This document shows, in pieces, positions 7,907-17,800 of a stretch of DNA of 33,631 bases (position 1 is its first letter; each line of letters starts with the position of its first letter). The position numbers were made by a program, and so were the translations under genes. This DNA is from JADKIH01 sp043747595 (GTDB lineage Bacteria; Bacteroidota; Bacteroidia; AKYH767-A; 2013-40CM-41-45). The notes beneath the pieces are model-generated. The model was not told the origin of the DNA. It searched no databases and saw nothing but the letters and a program-made list of their open reading frames with translations. The DNA is taken from assembly GCA_043747595.1 (NCBI GenBank), contig JAYTOX010000072.1, forward strand, positions 1 through 33,631. Direction: 5' to 3'.

Positions 7907-9791
7907 CAGTTCCGGGTAAAATTATTTTTCCATACTTCAACAATTCCTTTTCCTTCGTCATTTCATATATCACGGGAGTTATTAGCAATACATAAATTGT
8001 TGAGGAAATTACACCGCCAATTAATGGAAGAGTGATTGGCAACATTACATCACTACCTACACCAGTAGCCCACAGAATAGGAACAAGGCCAAATAAAGAA
8101 ACGGAGACCGTCATTAATTTAGGACGTAAACGTTGAACAGCACCGTCGAGAATATATTTTCTCAAATCTTTTTTTGAAATAGTTTTAGATGAATTTCCTT
8201 TGTCAGCAACTAGCTTCTCCATGTATTCATTTAAATAAATCATCATTAGCATGGCAGTTTCCACAGCAATTCCAAATAGAGCAATAAAACCAACAGCAAC
8301 AGCAACCGATAAATTGACACCGTAAAAGTAAACCATGTAAATTCCACCAATAAGTGCAAATGGTACTGTGATCATTGTAAGAATTGCTTCTTTGAATGAC
8401 TTGTAAGTAAAATATAAAACAGTGAAAATGATAAGTAGGACAATTGGCATTATTAGCAATAAAGTTTTGTTAGCACGAATTTGATTTTCCCATTGGCCGC
8501 TCCATTCTAAATTATATCCTTTAGGCAGTTTTGAAAAGAGTAAATTTAATTTCTGTTGAGCAGCTTTAACAGTACTTCCAAGATCACGATCTCTTACATT
8601 GAAGAGTAGAGTACCTCGAAGCATAGCATTTTCTGAATTGATCATTGGCGGGCCTTCAGAAATGGAAACATCAGCAACAGTCGATAAAGGAATGGTTCCG
8701 GAATTCATACTACGAACAGGAATTTGCCTAATGGCATCCAAAGAATTTCTATAGTCTTGTGCAAAGCGAGCGTTGACAGTGAAGCGTTCTCGCCCTTCGA
8801 TAATTGTAGTTAAATTCATTCCACCAAGAGCCGATTCTACATACATGTTTACATCGTCGACAGATAATCCGTATTTCCCTATTTGATCTTTCTTAATCGT
8901 AATATCGACATAACGACCGCCGGTAATTGGTTCAACGTACAGATCCTTTATACCATCGATTCCTTTCAATTCGTTTTTCATTTTTGTAGCAAGTGAATAA
9001 ATTGTATCAAGATTTTGCCCATAAATTTTTAATCCTACATCCGTTCTAATTCCGGTCGACAACATATTAATTCGATTTATGATAGGTTGAGTGAATCCGT
9101 TTACAACACCTGGTATTTGGAGTTTAGCATTCATCTCATTAATAATATCTTCTTGCGTAAAACCTTTTCTCCATTCAGAAGAAGGTTTAAGAAGCACAAT
9201 TGTTTCCACCATACTAATTGGAGAATTATCGGTAGCTGTACTAGCTCTTCCGGCCTTTCCCAAAACATTTTTCACTTCGGGAATAGATTTTATTATTTTA
9301 TCTTGAACCTGAAGAATTCGTTTCACTTCGCTATTCGAAACATCGGGAAGAGTAACAGGCATAAAGAGAATAGAGCCTTCGTTTAATGGAGGCATAAATT
9401 CCGATCCCATTCGGGAAAGCATAATTCCGCCAATTATAAGTGCAAAAATATTTAATGCGATTACGGTTTTTCTCCAGTTAAGACACCAATTAATTATGGG
9501 AGTGTAAATTTTTTCAAGAGTACGAGTAATAGGGTTGCTACTTTCAGGTTTCAATTTGCCTTTTAGTAGAAAAGAAATAAGAACAGGCGTTAAAGTTATT
9601 GCGAGGAATGCATCAATTATTAGAATGAAGGTTTTAGTCCAAGCTAACGGATGAAAAAGTTTTCCTTCCATTCCGGTTAGTAAAAATACCGGGAGAAAAG
9701 AAGCAACCACAACAATAGTAGAATAAAAAACTCCGGGTCCAACTTGTTTAGAGGACTTTTCGATAAGCTTTATTCTTTCTTTATCATTCAT
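7896..9791 (-). CDS. cusA (C-terminal part): CusA-type heavy-metal RND pump, C-terminal part (split gene)
   Basis: This 631-residue protein starts in the loop before TM5 (M-N-D-K-E-R-I-K-L-I-E-K-S-S-K-Q-V-G-P-G) and runs to the normal end of CusA. TM5 is at about 22-41, TM6 49-75 and TM7 105-128. The second periplasmic domain follows with M-P-P-L-N-E-G-S-I-L-F-M-P, G-K-A-G-R-A, N-R-I-N-M-L-S-T-G-I-R-T-D-V and V-E-P-I-T-G-G-R-Y. TM8-TM12 occupy about 444-610. Added to the 422-residue N-half the sum is 1053, a normal CusA length, with no obvious missing or duplicated block. The ATG is preceded by an in-frame stop 39 bases upstream, so it is not a simple internal start of a longer frame. It is transcribed first in the tightly overlapping block with tolC and the two adaptors. 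Confidence 0.93.
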   Translation of the reverse strand: MNDKERIKLIEKSSKQVGPGVFYSTIVVVASFLPVFLLTGMEGKLFHPLAWTKTFILIIDAFLAITLTPVLISFLLKGKLKPESSNPITRTLEKIYTPIINWCLNWRKTVIALNIFALIIGGIMLSRMGSEFMPPLNEGSILFMPVTLPDVSNSEVKRILQVQDKIIKSIPEVKNVLGKAGRASTATDNSPISMVETIVLLKPSSEWRKGFTQEDIINEMNAKLQIPGVVNGFTQPIINRINMLSTGIRTDVGLKIYGQNLDTIYSLATKMKNELKGIDGIKDLYVEPITGGRYVDITIKKDQIGKYGLSVDDVNMYVESALGGMNLTTIIEGRERFTVNARFAQDYRNSLDAIRQIPVRSMNSGTIPLSTVADVSISEGPPMINSENAMLRGTLLFNVRDRDLGSTVKAAQQKLNLLFSKLPKGYNLEWSGQWENQIRANKTLLLIMPIVLLIIFTVLYFTYKSFKEAILTMITVPFALIGGIYMVYFYGVNLSVAVAVGFIALFGIAVETAMLMMIYLNEYMEKLVADKGNSSKTISKKDLRKYILDGAVQRLRPKLMTVSVSLFGLVPILWATGVGSDVMLPITLPLIGGVISSTIYVLLITPVIYEMTKEKELLKYGKIILPGTDEE

Positions 9792-9822
9792 TTTAATAAA
9801 ATTATATTTTAGAAAACTAGGC

Positions 9823-9942
9823 TCAGCAGTTCACTAAAAGTGTTACATAGCTGAGAAAGATGGATTCTGAAATGGCAATATACAATGCTGCCAAAAAAAG
9901 AATCGATGCATGGTAATTACCTGTGAAAGTTGGTAACAACAT
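9823..9942 (-). CDS. Possible 39-residue hydrophobic peptide (candidate only)
   Basis: An ATG-initiated frame of 39 codons lies between the HYC_CC_PP gene (13 bases upstream) and the CusA C-half, on the same strand. It has one hydrophobic stretch, A-S-I-L-F-L-A-A-L-Y-I-A-I followed by S-I-F-L-S-Y-V-T-L-L-V, and ends in N-C. It could be a small membrane peptide of the efflux operon. A chance frame of this size in AT-rich DNA is also quite possible, and I recognise no family. Confidence 0.22.
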   Translation of the reverse strand: MLLPTFTGNYHASILFLAALYIAISESIFLSYVTLLVNC

Positions 9943-9955
9943 GCATTTAAAATAA

Positions 9956-10342
9956 TCAAATAAGAAAAATTTGGTTTTCTAAATAAATATGATGCCTTGA
10001 AAAAATAGGTGGTCCATGACATAAAGAAAAATCAGCTTTAAATTGATTCTCCGCAGAAAAATTGAATAGCGAAAGAATTGTTGAATTGAATAACGGAGAG
10101 ATATCTGCTTTTAACTCATTTGAAAAAGAACCGAAGTGAGATGTTTTTACTTTTACATAATCGATTTTGTGTTGACAACAATTCGACTTCATTTTCTTTT
10201 TCCCACAAGCGCACGAATGTTCTATATTAAAAACGACACTCATTTGCGACTTACCTTTGCCACATTTGTGCGTTTGTATACCAACACCAGTACTTGTAAG
10301 TGTATAAAACACTAGAAGGAAAAAAGAAAATATTCTTTTCAT
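9956..10342 (-). CDS. HYC_CC_PP family metal-associated secreted protein
   Basis: This 128-residue protein has an N-terminal signal or anchor segment (F-S-F-F-L-L-V-F-Y-T-L). The family's three landmarks follow: H25-K-C27 (usually H-Y-C), the Cys cluster C44-A-C46 ... N-C55-C56, and a late C-H-G-P-P. HYC_CC_PP proteins are short Bacteroidota proteins commonly found beside CusA-type efflux genes; their function is unknown, and periplasmic copper binding is a reasonable inference from the Cys/His content. ATG at 10342 is preferred to an in-frame TTG at 10351. It is the first gene of the minus-strand metal locus and is divergent from the T9SS protein at 10587. Confidence 0.8.
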   Translation of the reverse strand: MKRIFSFFLLVFYTLTSTGVGIQTHKCGKGKSQMSVVFNIEHSCACGKKKMKSNCCQHKIDYVKVKTSHFGSFSNELKADISPLFNSTILSLFNFSAENQFKADFSLCHGPPIFSRHHIYLENQIFLI

Positions 10343-10586
10343 GCAATTCAAATGTAAGAAAGAAAATCCATAAAATTGCTTAATATTAAATGATTTGTCT
10401 AATCTTTATTCAAAAATCACCAATTTTTCCGGATAATTGAAGTTGGAATTAGCCGTTTTCATCAAAACACCATTTATTTTTTTGATAAATTTCAAGAAAT
10501 AAAATAAAAAGGACATGGGCCATTTAGTACATTGCAAAAAAATAGGACTAAAAAAAACAAGTCGCCAAAAACAATAAAACCTTAAA

Positions 10587-12179
10587 ATGAAATTAAAAAT
10601 TTACGCTTCAATTGTATTATTGCTTGTTAGTCATTCATTATTCAGTCAGCCCGGATTTGAAAAATCGTTTGGAAACAACTCATCCTACGACGAATTTATG
10701 AGTGTTTGTAAGACACCGGATGGAGGTTATGCCTTTTGGGGCAACACCTCAAATACTACTACCCAACTTTCCAATTTATTTTTGTTGAAAACAGATGTAG
10801 ACGGAAATTTAATATGGAGTAAAACTTTTTCTTTTTCAGTAGATGTATTTGCAACAAAAATAATTAGTAATAGTAATGGCGAATTATTTTTAACCGGTTA
10901 TACCTATGAAAACAATCCGCCATACGATGATATTTTTCTAATCAAAGCAGATGCAGGAGGAAATATAGCTTGGAGTCATCGATACGGTGGCGCCGATATA
11001 GACGAAGGGAATGATATGGCAATTGACGATAATGGTGATTTGATAATGGCAGGTTATACATATAGCTTCGGAACAACACTTAAATCGGGTTATGCAGTTA
11101 AAGTAAATTCAAATGGAGGATTCATTTGGAGTAAAACATTTGCACAGAATGTAAATCAGGAGTTCAATGGTGTTAGTGTAGTTGGAGGAAATAATTATGT
11201 GTTTACCGGATTAACACAACGACCGCCCGGAATTAACTTCGATGGCTTTGTAGTAAAAACAGATTCTACCGGGATAATTGTTTGGGGAAAGAGCACAGGC
11301 GGAACAAGTACAGAAACATTTTACCATAGTTATGAAGATACGAATGGAACCTTGTATGTTTCTGGAGGGTCTAGTACCGGTACTATAGGAGGAACATTAG
11401 ATGGGTTAGTTGTTTCGTACAATTCTACCGGGAATAGAACTATGGCAAAGACGTATGGAACATCTGCAGTTGATCGTGCGTATTCCATAGCAGATGGACC
11501 AACAGGGATGAATGAGTTTATTATTTCAGGACATACAGGAAATTCATCGGCTCATGAAAACAATTCGTTGTTGTATATCGATAAAACAACAGGAGTGCTG
11601 AATAATTCTATAGCAGCAGGAAGCGTTTCGGGAAATAGTAGAGCATATAGTTTGTATGCAGATGGACAAACTGCTGTACAAGCAGGATATATATTTACTC
11701 CTAACGATTCAATTGGAAGTGCATATATTGTAAAGTATAATTATTCTACTGGTCCATGCAATAGTAACCCCGTAAGTTTTTCAACAGGTACACCAACATT
11801 CACCGACAGTGTAGGAGTAACAGCGGCAAATGCAGCAACTACGATCGACACATTAATTTTAACAGAATCCGTTTTCATGGCCGATTCATCGTTGTTATGT
11901 TCAACAAATAGTATTGATGAATTTGATTTATCGAACAACATTATAATTTCTCCAAATCCGGCCTACAATGACATTTCTATTCAAACAAGAGAAATGATAT
12001 TCTCGAAAAACGGGCTAATGACAATTACAGATCTTAAGGGAACTATTGTAAAAAGCATTAACTTCACCGGATCGGAAATTCAAATCAAGATTGATGATCT
12101 AAGAGCTGGAATTTACATCTTACAGTTAAAGGATGAAAAAATTAATTCGAAGAAAAAATTTGTAAAAATAAACGAATAG
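10587..12179 (+). CDS. T9SS type-A secreted protein with propeller-like repeats
   Basis: This 530-residue secreted protein has a signal peptide ending at about F-S-Q (residue 21). A long region holds repeats of the form D-G-G-Y-x-x-x-G ... L-x-K-x-D-x-x-G-x-x-x-W-S-K-T-F and S-G-x-T; at least five copies are recognisable, suggesting a beta-propeller. The last ~75 residues are a type-A T9SS sorting domain (I-S-P-N-P-A-Y-N-D ... L-R-A-G-I-Y-I-L-Q-L-K-D). The family is predicted to be exported across the outer membrane and attached to the surface. No catalytic motif was recognised. It is probably a monocistronic unit. Confidence 0.85.
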   Translation: MKLKIYASIVLLLVSHSLFSQPGFEKSFGNNSSYDEFMSVCKTPDGGYAFWGNTSNTTTQLSNLFLLKTDVDGNLIWSKTFSFSVDVFATKIISNSNGELFLTGYTYENNPPYDDIFLIKADAGGNIAWSHRYGGADIDEGNDMAIDDNGDLIMAGYTYSFGTTLKSGYAVKVNSNGGFIWSKTFAQNVNQEFNGVSVVGGNNYVFTGLTQRPPGINFDGFVVKTDSTGIIVWGKSTGGTSTETFYHSYEDTNGTLYVSGGSSTGTIGGTLDGLVVSYNSTGNRTMAKTYGTSAVDRAYSIADGPTGMNEFIISGHTGNSSAHENNSLLYIDKTTGVLNNSIAAGSVSGNSRAYSLYADGQTAVQAGYIFTPNDSIGSAYIVKYNYSTGPCNSNPVSFSTGTPTFTDSVGVTAANAATTIDTLILTESVFMADSSLLCSTNSIDEFDLSNNIIISPNPAYNDISIQTREMIFSKNGLMTITDLKGTIVKSINFTGSEIQIKIDDLRAGIYILQLKDEKINSKKKFVKINE

Positions 12180-12246
12180 AAGTTGTATCTTTTTAGAACT
12201 TTTATTTCTAATGTTAGAAAATAATTTACTAGTATAAAAAAAAATT

Positions 12247-12795
12247 ATGAGTCGATTAATTGCAATAACAAAAGAAGAAGATATTTTCCCTGAGTACAGA
12301 GGTACTCCGATAGGTAGTTTGTTAGAGTACCATAATTTAAATAAGCCGCTCGATAGTTTTTCGCAAGCAAAATTATTGATTGGGATGTGTATGGATAATA
12401 GAAAACACCTTCGAATCCCTGATAACTTTGCGTATATCATCAGAGCAGGAGGTGCAAATTTGAGGTACAGTGAGTTTAAAGTGTCGTATGCTATTTCAGT
12501 GGGCGACATTCATCATATTGTAATTATTGGTCACAACAATTGTGGTATGGTAAATCTCATCTCTAGAAAAGAGCAATTTATAAATGGATTAGTAGAAAAG
12601 GCCGGCTGGGAAAAAGAATGGGCAGAAGAGCACTTTATGCACTTTGCACCGATGTATGAAATTGGCAATGAAATTGACTTTGTCATAAGCGAAGCCAAGC
12701 GACTCAGATTAAGATATCCGAAAATTAAAGTAGCTCCGATGTTGTACAATGTTGAAGACAGCAAGATCTATTTAGTTAAAGAAGAAGCTGAATAA
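12247..12795 (+). CDS. Beta-class carbonic anhydrase
   Basis: This 182-residue cytosolic zinc enzyme is predicted to interconvert CO2 and bicarbonate. Visible active-site elements are C48-M-D50-N-R52 (zinc ligand Cys plus the Asp-Arg dyad) and G-H96-N-N-C99-G (the remaining zinc ligands). R-A-G-G-A-N lies between them, as in beta carbonic anhydrases. The length fits the shorter forms of the family. There is no signal peptide, although both neighbours encode secreted proteins. It starts 67 bases after the preceding stop and ends 41 bases before the PKD protein gene. Confidence 0.88.
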   Translation: MSRLIAITKEEDIFPEYRGTPIGSLLEYHNLNKPLDSFSQAKLLIGMCMDNRKHLRIPDNFAYIIRAGGANLRYSEFKVSYAISVGDIHHIVIIGHNNCGMVNLISRKEQFINGLVEKAGWEKEWAEEHFMHFAPMYEIGNEIDFVISEAKRLRLRYPKIKVAPMLYNVEDSKIYLVKEEAE

Positions 12796-12836
12796 GTTGA
12801 AAAAATAAGTAGTAAACAATTGCTAAAAAATACAAA

Positions 12837-14687
12837 ATGAAAAAAATTTACTTTTTACTCGTATGTATGTTTATGCTTACACAAGCTAAATCACAAACCA
12901 CTTGTCTTATTACCTATTCTCTCGATTCAGCAACATCAACATATACGTTTGCGACAAATGCAGGGCAAGCTAACTCTATTTATAGTTGGGATTATGGTGA
13001 CGGTACGATTGATTCTGTAGCTATCGGTTATCATCAATTTGCAATTGCAGGTAACTATGCTGTTTGTTATAATGAATATGATTCAACCGGAACAATTGTG
13101 TTATACTCTTGTTGTGTTTCAGTTAGTGCTCCAATCAATTGTTCGTACACAACCTATTTAACCGACCCTAACAATGATGGTTTAGTTTCTTTTAGTTGCA
13201 ATTCATTTTCACCAACAGCGACTGTTAATTGGGATTTTGGTGATGGAGTAATTGGCATCGGACAAAACATTAACCATCAATATGTAATTCTTGCAACGTA
13301 TAATGCTTGCATGACAATTATTGATGGGCCAGATACGTGTGTTAGTTGCACTCAAATAGTAGTTACTTCACTGCCACAAGTATTTTGTAACTTCAATTAC
13401 ACGAACGATTCATTACTTCCAAATGTTGTGACTTTTTCTCATAGTACACTAGATTCACTTTCCACAACTTTTTGGACTTTCGGCGACAATGATTCTACAT
13501 GGGGAAATAATGTTACGCATACTTATGCCATGCAGGGGACGTATGTAGTTTGTGTTTATGAAAATGATTCTTTAGGAAATCCGGTGTGTGATGTTTGTCA
13601 AGCCGTATATGCAGGCAGTGCACCTCCTTGTTATTTCGGTGCATCACAACAAGCTAATCTATTTACTTATGATGTTGTTGCTTATTTTGATACAATTAAC
13701 TATTTAACATCTTGGGATTTTGGTGATGGAAATTTAGGTTCTGGAAATAATATTCAACATACTTATACAAACCCAGGGCCATACACAATTTGTGCATATC
13801 AAATTGATTCTCTTACCAGCACAATAGTTTGTCAAAGTTGTCAAACTATTTATGCAGGAAGTTCAACGGTGTGTGCAGCAAATTTTGCAACATCAGCTTC
13901 TGGATTAGATGTATACTTTGTCGATAATTCAAATAGTAATCCGGCGACAACCACATACCTTTGGGATTTTGGTGATGGTGATAGTAGTTATGTACGGTTT
14001 CCGATGCATACCTATTTAATACCGGGAAACTATCCAGCATGTCTTACTATTTATGATTCGCTTTGTTCAGACACATATTGTCAGAACATCTTTGTAGATT
14101 CAATAACTCCGCCTCCCATTACTTGTCAGGCATTATTTGTATTTACACAAATTGCACCATATCAATTGAACATTGTTAATCTTTCATCGGGATTATTTTT
14201 AAGCTACTCATGGGATTTTGGAGATGGAGGAACAAGTCTACTAGCTTACCCTAGCCATACTTATAGTACATCAGGCTCTTATCCTATTTGTTTAACGGTA
14301 TCAGATACAACAGGATGTTCAAATACTTATTGCGACACATTAACAGTAGACTCGTTAGGAAATATTATTTACAGGAGTAGCATTGTTGGGTTTACAGTAC
14401 AAGTTGTTTCACCGGCTCAATTAACAAGTGTAACAGACCATTCAACATTGAGCCAAACAAAAATTTATCCTAACCCGGTAACAGACCAGTTCACCATTGA
14501 AACTCCGTTTACTCCCGTAACACAACTACGTTATTCACTTCGTTCAATGACAGGTCAGCTTTGCAAATCGGGGCGAATTGATTCAAGTCACTTCGAGATC
14601 AACGTAAGTGCATTGACAAGTGGAATTTATTCGTTGGAATTGATCAATGAAAAGGGAGATTTTGTTGTTATGAAAGTGGTGAAGTAG
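12837..14687 (+). CDS. Six-repeat PKD-domain T9SS surface protein with regular cysteines
   Basis: This 616-residue protein has a signal peptide to about K-S-Q (residue 20). Six PKD-type repeats of about 80 residues follow, each with W-D-[FY]-G-D-G (or W-T-F-G-D-N in repeat 3) and H-x-[FY] landmarks, then a type-A T9SS sorting domain (Y-P-N-P-V-T-D-Q-F ... L-T-S-G-I-Y-S-L-E-L). PKD repeats are usually extended surface or adhesion modules. Unusually, nearly every repeat carries four Cys at equivalent positions: the start of the repeat, after the H-x-Y strand, and a closing C-x2-C or similar pair. This suggests conserved disulphides. No enzyme domain is seen, so an adhesin or matrix role is inferred. 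Confidence 0.85.
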   Translation: MKKIYFLLVCMFMLTQAKSQTTCLITYSLDSATSTYTFATNAGQANSIYSWDYGDGTIDSVAIGYHQFAIAGNYAVCYNEYDSTGTIVLYSCCVSVSAPINCSYTTYLTDPNNDGLVSFSCNSFSPTATVNWDFGDGVIGIGQNINHQYVILATYNACMTIIDGPDTCVSCTQIVVTSLPQVFCNFNYTNDSLLPNVVTFSHSTLDSLSTTFWTFGDNDSTWGNNVTHTYAMQGTYVVCVYENDSLGNPVCDVCQAVYAGSAPPCYFGASQQANLFTYDVVAYFDTINYLTSWDFGDGNLGSGNNIQHTYTNPGPYTICAYQIDSLTSTIVCQSCQTIYAGSSTVCAANFATSASGLDVYFVDNSNSNPATTTYLWDFGDGDSSYVRFPMHTYLIPGNYPACLTIYDSLCSDTYCQNIFVDSITPPPITCQALFVFTQIAPYQLNIVNLSSGLFLSYSWDFGDGGTSLLAYPSHTYSTSGSYPICLTVSDTTGCSNTYCDTLTVDSLGNIIYRSSIVGFTVQVVSPAQLTSVTDHSTLSQTKIYPNPVTDQFTIETPFTPVTQLRYSLRSMTGQLCKSGRIDSSHFEINVSALTSGIYSLELINEKGDFVVMKVVK

Positions 14688-14699
14688 GGAGTAGAAACT

Positions 14700-14861
14700 A
14701 GAAAGTCAGAATTCAAAAGTAAAAGGTAAAAAGTAAAAAGAGTTAAGTTTCTTTTTTTACTTACTACATACTACTTACCAATCACTACTCACGGAGGAGA
14801 AGTAAAAAGTAAGAAGAGTTAAGTGTCATTTTTTACTCACCAATTACCACTCACCAATTAC
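14700..14861. repeat. Two tandem copies of a heptad-type inverted-repeat element between convergent genes
   Basis: Copy A (about 14719-14791) and copy B (about 14800-14861) share the order AAAAAGTAA-rich purine arm, GAGTTAAGT, T-run, then TTTACT(C/T)ACYA and ACTCAC units. The purine and pyrimidine arms of each copy can pair, as AGTAAAAAG with CTTTTTTTACT. The block fills almost the whole gap between two convergent stop codons, so it could serve as a bidirectional terminator. It matches the parts list of the elements at 1-160 and 33500-33631. Confidence 0.65.
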
Positions 14862-17800
14862 TCAATAAATAAGATTCACATGCCCAACATACACGTGTGC
14901 TTTTGATTCGAGATCTTTTATTTCAATTCGATATACATAAGTATCCATAATTGCTTTTCTGTTTTTAACCTCGCCATTCCAACCTCTGTAAATATTATCG
15001 GAAGAAAAAATAAGCGAACCCCAACGATCGAATATATCCATTTTAAAATCGGTCAACCCTTCCGATTTTACTTCAAAGAAATCATTTTTACCGTCGCCAT
15101 TGGGAGTAAACGCATTGGGTATCCATAAAGTGTAATCGTTTTTAATAATCACCTCTTTGTAAGTTGTGTCTTTACATCCATATTCATTGGTAACGATTAA
15201 TGTAACGTTAAAAACTCCGGATGTATCATAAAGATGATCGGGATTTTTATTATTCGAAAATGTACTGTCACCAAAATTCCAATTCCATATATTAACGACC
15301 GACGACTGGTCATAAAAATTTACATGTGGAAAAATTATATCAGGCGACTCTGGAGAGAAAGAAAAGTTGGCCGTAGGAATTGGATATATTGTAATGTATT
15401 TTGTTAATACTGTATCGTCTGCACAACCTCTTGAAGTAGTAACATGTAGCGACAATGAATAGGTTCCCGGTGAAGAATAAATATGAGACGGAAAAGAGTC
15501 GAAGCTTGCCGATCCTTCGCCAAAACTCCACAACCAATATTTAACCGAATCGTCTACAGAAGAAGAATGGTCGAACAACTCTACTTTCAACGGAGCGCAT
15601 CCGGAGGTGAAATCGGGATTAAAATTTGCTACTGGCAACGCCATAGCTCTTGCGAAATTCACAGTACTGTCTTTACATCCTTTATCACTTACTAAATTTA
15701 ATTGAACACCATAGACACCCGCATTACTATAAGTGTATTGCGTTTGGTTTCCTAAAGAATTATTTCCATCGGCCCATGACCAACTTATTGAATTAATAGT
15801 TCCATCCAAAATATTACTCGTATTAACAAAATGATTTGGTGAACCAAAACAAACCGTATCTGTTACAAATTGTGCAATTGGCAAAGGATAAACAGCTACA
15901 CTTTTTTGTGCAGTGTCTTTACAACCATTACCTGTGGTAATAATTAATTGTACACTATAATTTCCCCAATTAGAATAGAGATGCGATGGAGAAAATCCTC
16001 CGCTAGTAATTGCATCACCAAAACTCCAATCAAAAACATTTCCTATTGTATCAGGTAAATATGAGTTATTAATAATACCGCTGGTATCGTTCAAGCAAAC
16101 AGACTGTGTTGCAAAATCTGCAGATGGTTTTTCATTTACGATAATCGAATTGACTGCCGTATCGGTACAAGCTCCATTGGTGGTAATTAATGAAATGGCA
16201 AATGTATCTGCTCTATCCCAATACAAAGTGATAGGACCAGAATTATTTGATGAAGCAAGTGACCCATTTTGAAACGACCAATTATATGCTGAAAGACTAT
16301 CGGTAGTACCTGTAAAACCAAATTCAACTTGATCATTGACACATGCTTTCGGCAAACCTATAAATGAACTTGTCGGCTGTAAGTCGACATGAACTACTGA
16401 GGTATCTATAGCAACACAACCGTTATCGGTCACGTTCACAATTACCGGATAATTTCCTGCTGTATTCCATTTCAAAATATATGGTCCGCTGCCGACTCCG
16501 CTAATATATTGAGTACTTGGGAAACTCCATGAATAAGAATTAGGCGTTAAATTACTTCCAATAAAAAAAACTGTGTCGGTAGTTCCTGTACACAAAACAG
16601 TAGGTGCAAGTATTGAAGCAAGCGGTAAAGCTTTACCGGTGAAAGGGGCATTGAACAAATTAGAGACGCAACTGCTGTCTGTAATTGAAAGTGTAAAATT
16701 AGTTACCCCCGCAGAAGTAATAAGAAGCGAAAATGGTCCGCTCGCACTTCCACTAACAATTGTAGCTCCTGCAAAATTCCAATTAAAAATTGCAGAACTT
16801 CCGGCAATACTTCCGGCAGCAGTAACAGAAATTGTGTCGCCTACGCAGGCATTAGCAGGAATAAACATTGCTGCAACGGGATTTCTATTTACATGAATTG
16901 TATTAGTGATAACAGGTGAGCTACATCCTACTTCAGAAACAAAGAGTGAGATTGGATAATTTCCCGAGTTAGCAAAAGATATTTGGAGTGGTCCAGGATT
17001 ATTCCCAATTACACTTCCACCAGAAAAATTCCAATTGAATACAGCGGCTGCATTTCCATTTCCGGTATATGTGATAGTTGCTTGTTGTCCGATGCAAACA
17101 GAAGGCGTTACATTAAAAGTAGCTGTTGGTCTCGGGTTAACTGTAATCTGAATTGTGTCGGTCAATACACATGTACCGGAAGAGGCCGTGGCTACATAGT
17201 TTGTTACGGTTGTATTTACTCCGTTGTTAGAATAATTTAAAGATGGATTAGAAATATTCGGATTAGACAATCCGGTTGTTGGTGACCAAGAATATGTCCA
17301 GCCACTAATTGATGGAGATCCTAAATTTGTAATTGCATTTTGACAAAAAGTTTGGTCGATGCCGGCAGTTATAACAGGACTTGAAGATAAACTTCCGGCT
17401 TCAAAAAAAACGGCTGAGTCCCAAACACGATCGCCAGCATCTGCAATTGCAATACGAAGATGATATAATTGACAAGGTGTAACAACAGCAAGCGCAGTAA
17501 GAACAGTTGTTAATCCATCATATTCTAAAGTTGCACCACCAACATTATTTACATAGTAAGCAGAGTAAGTAAGAACACAAGTAGAGCCTGCATTTGCATT
17601 TGCTCCGGGAGTACCGGAGTTGACAGTATTGATAGTAACCGGAACAGCAGTACCCGGAATAATAGCCATGTTTTGTGACCCTACAATACCAGGACCGGAG
17701 ATATGAAAAACGAAGGCGTCGTTGAAAGTAGAACAAACATATTCGGGGTATTCATCACTTGCGAAGACATATCGAAAAGAAACAGTATCATTTTGTGGAA

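Noticed and set aside
16573..16896. Plus-strand frames inside the choice-of-anchor L gene (and similar shadows in other large genes)
   Set aside because: They lie entirely opposite a well-supported coding sequence with clear domains and have no homology of their own.
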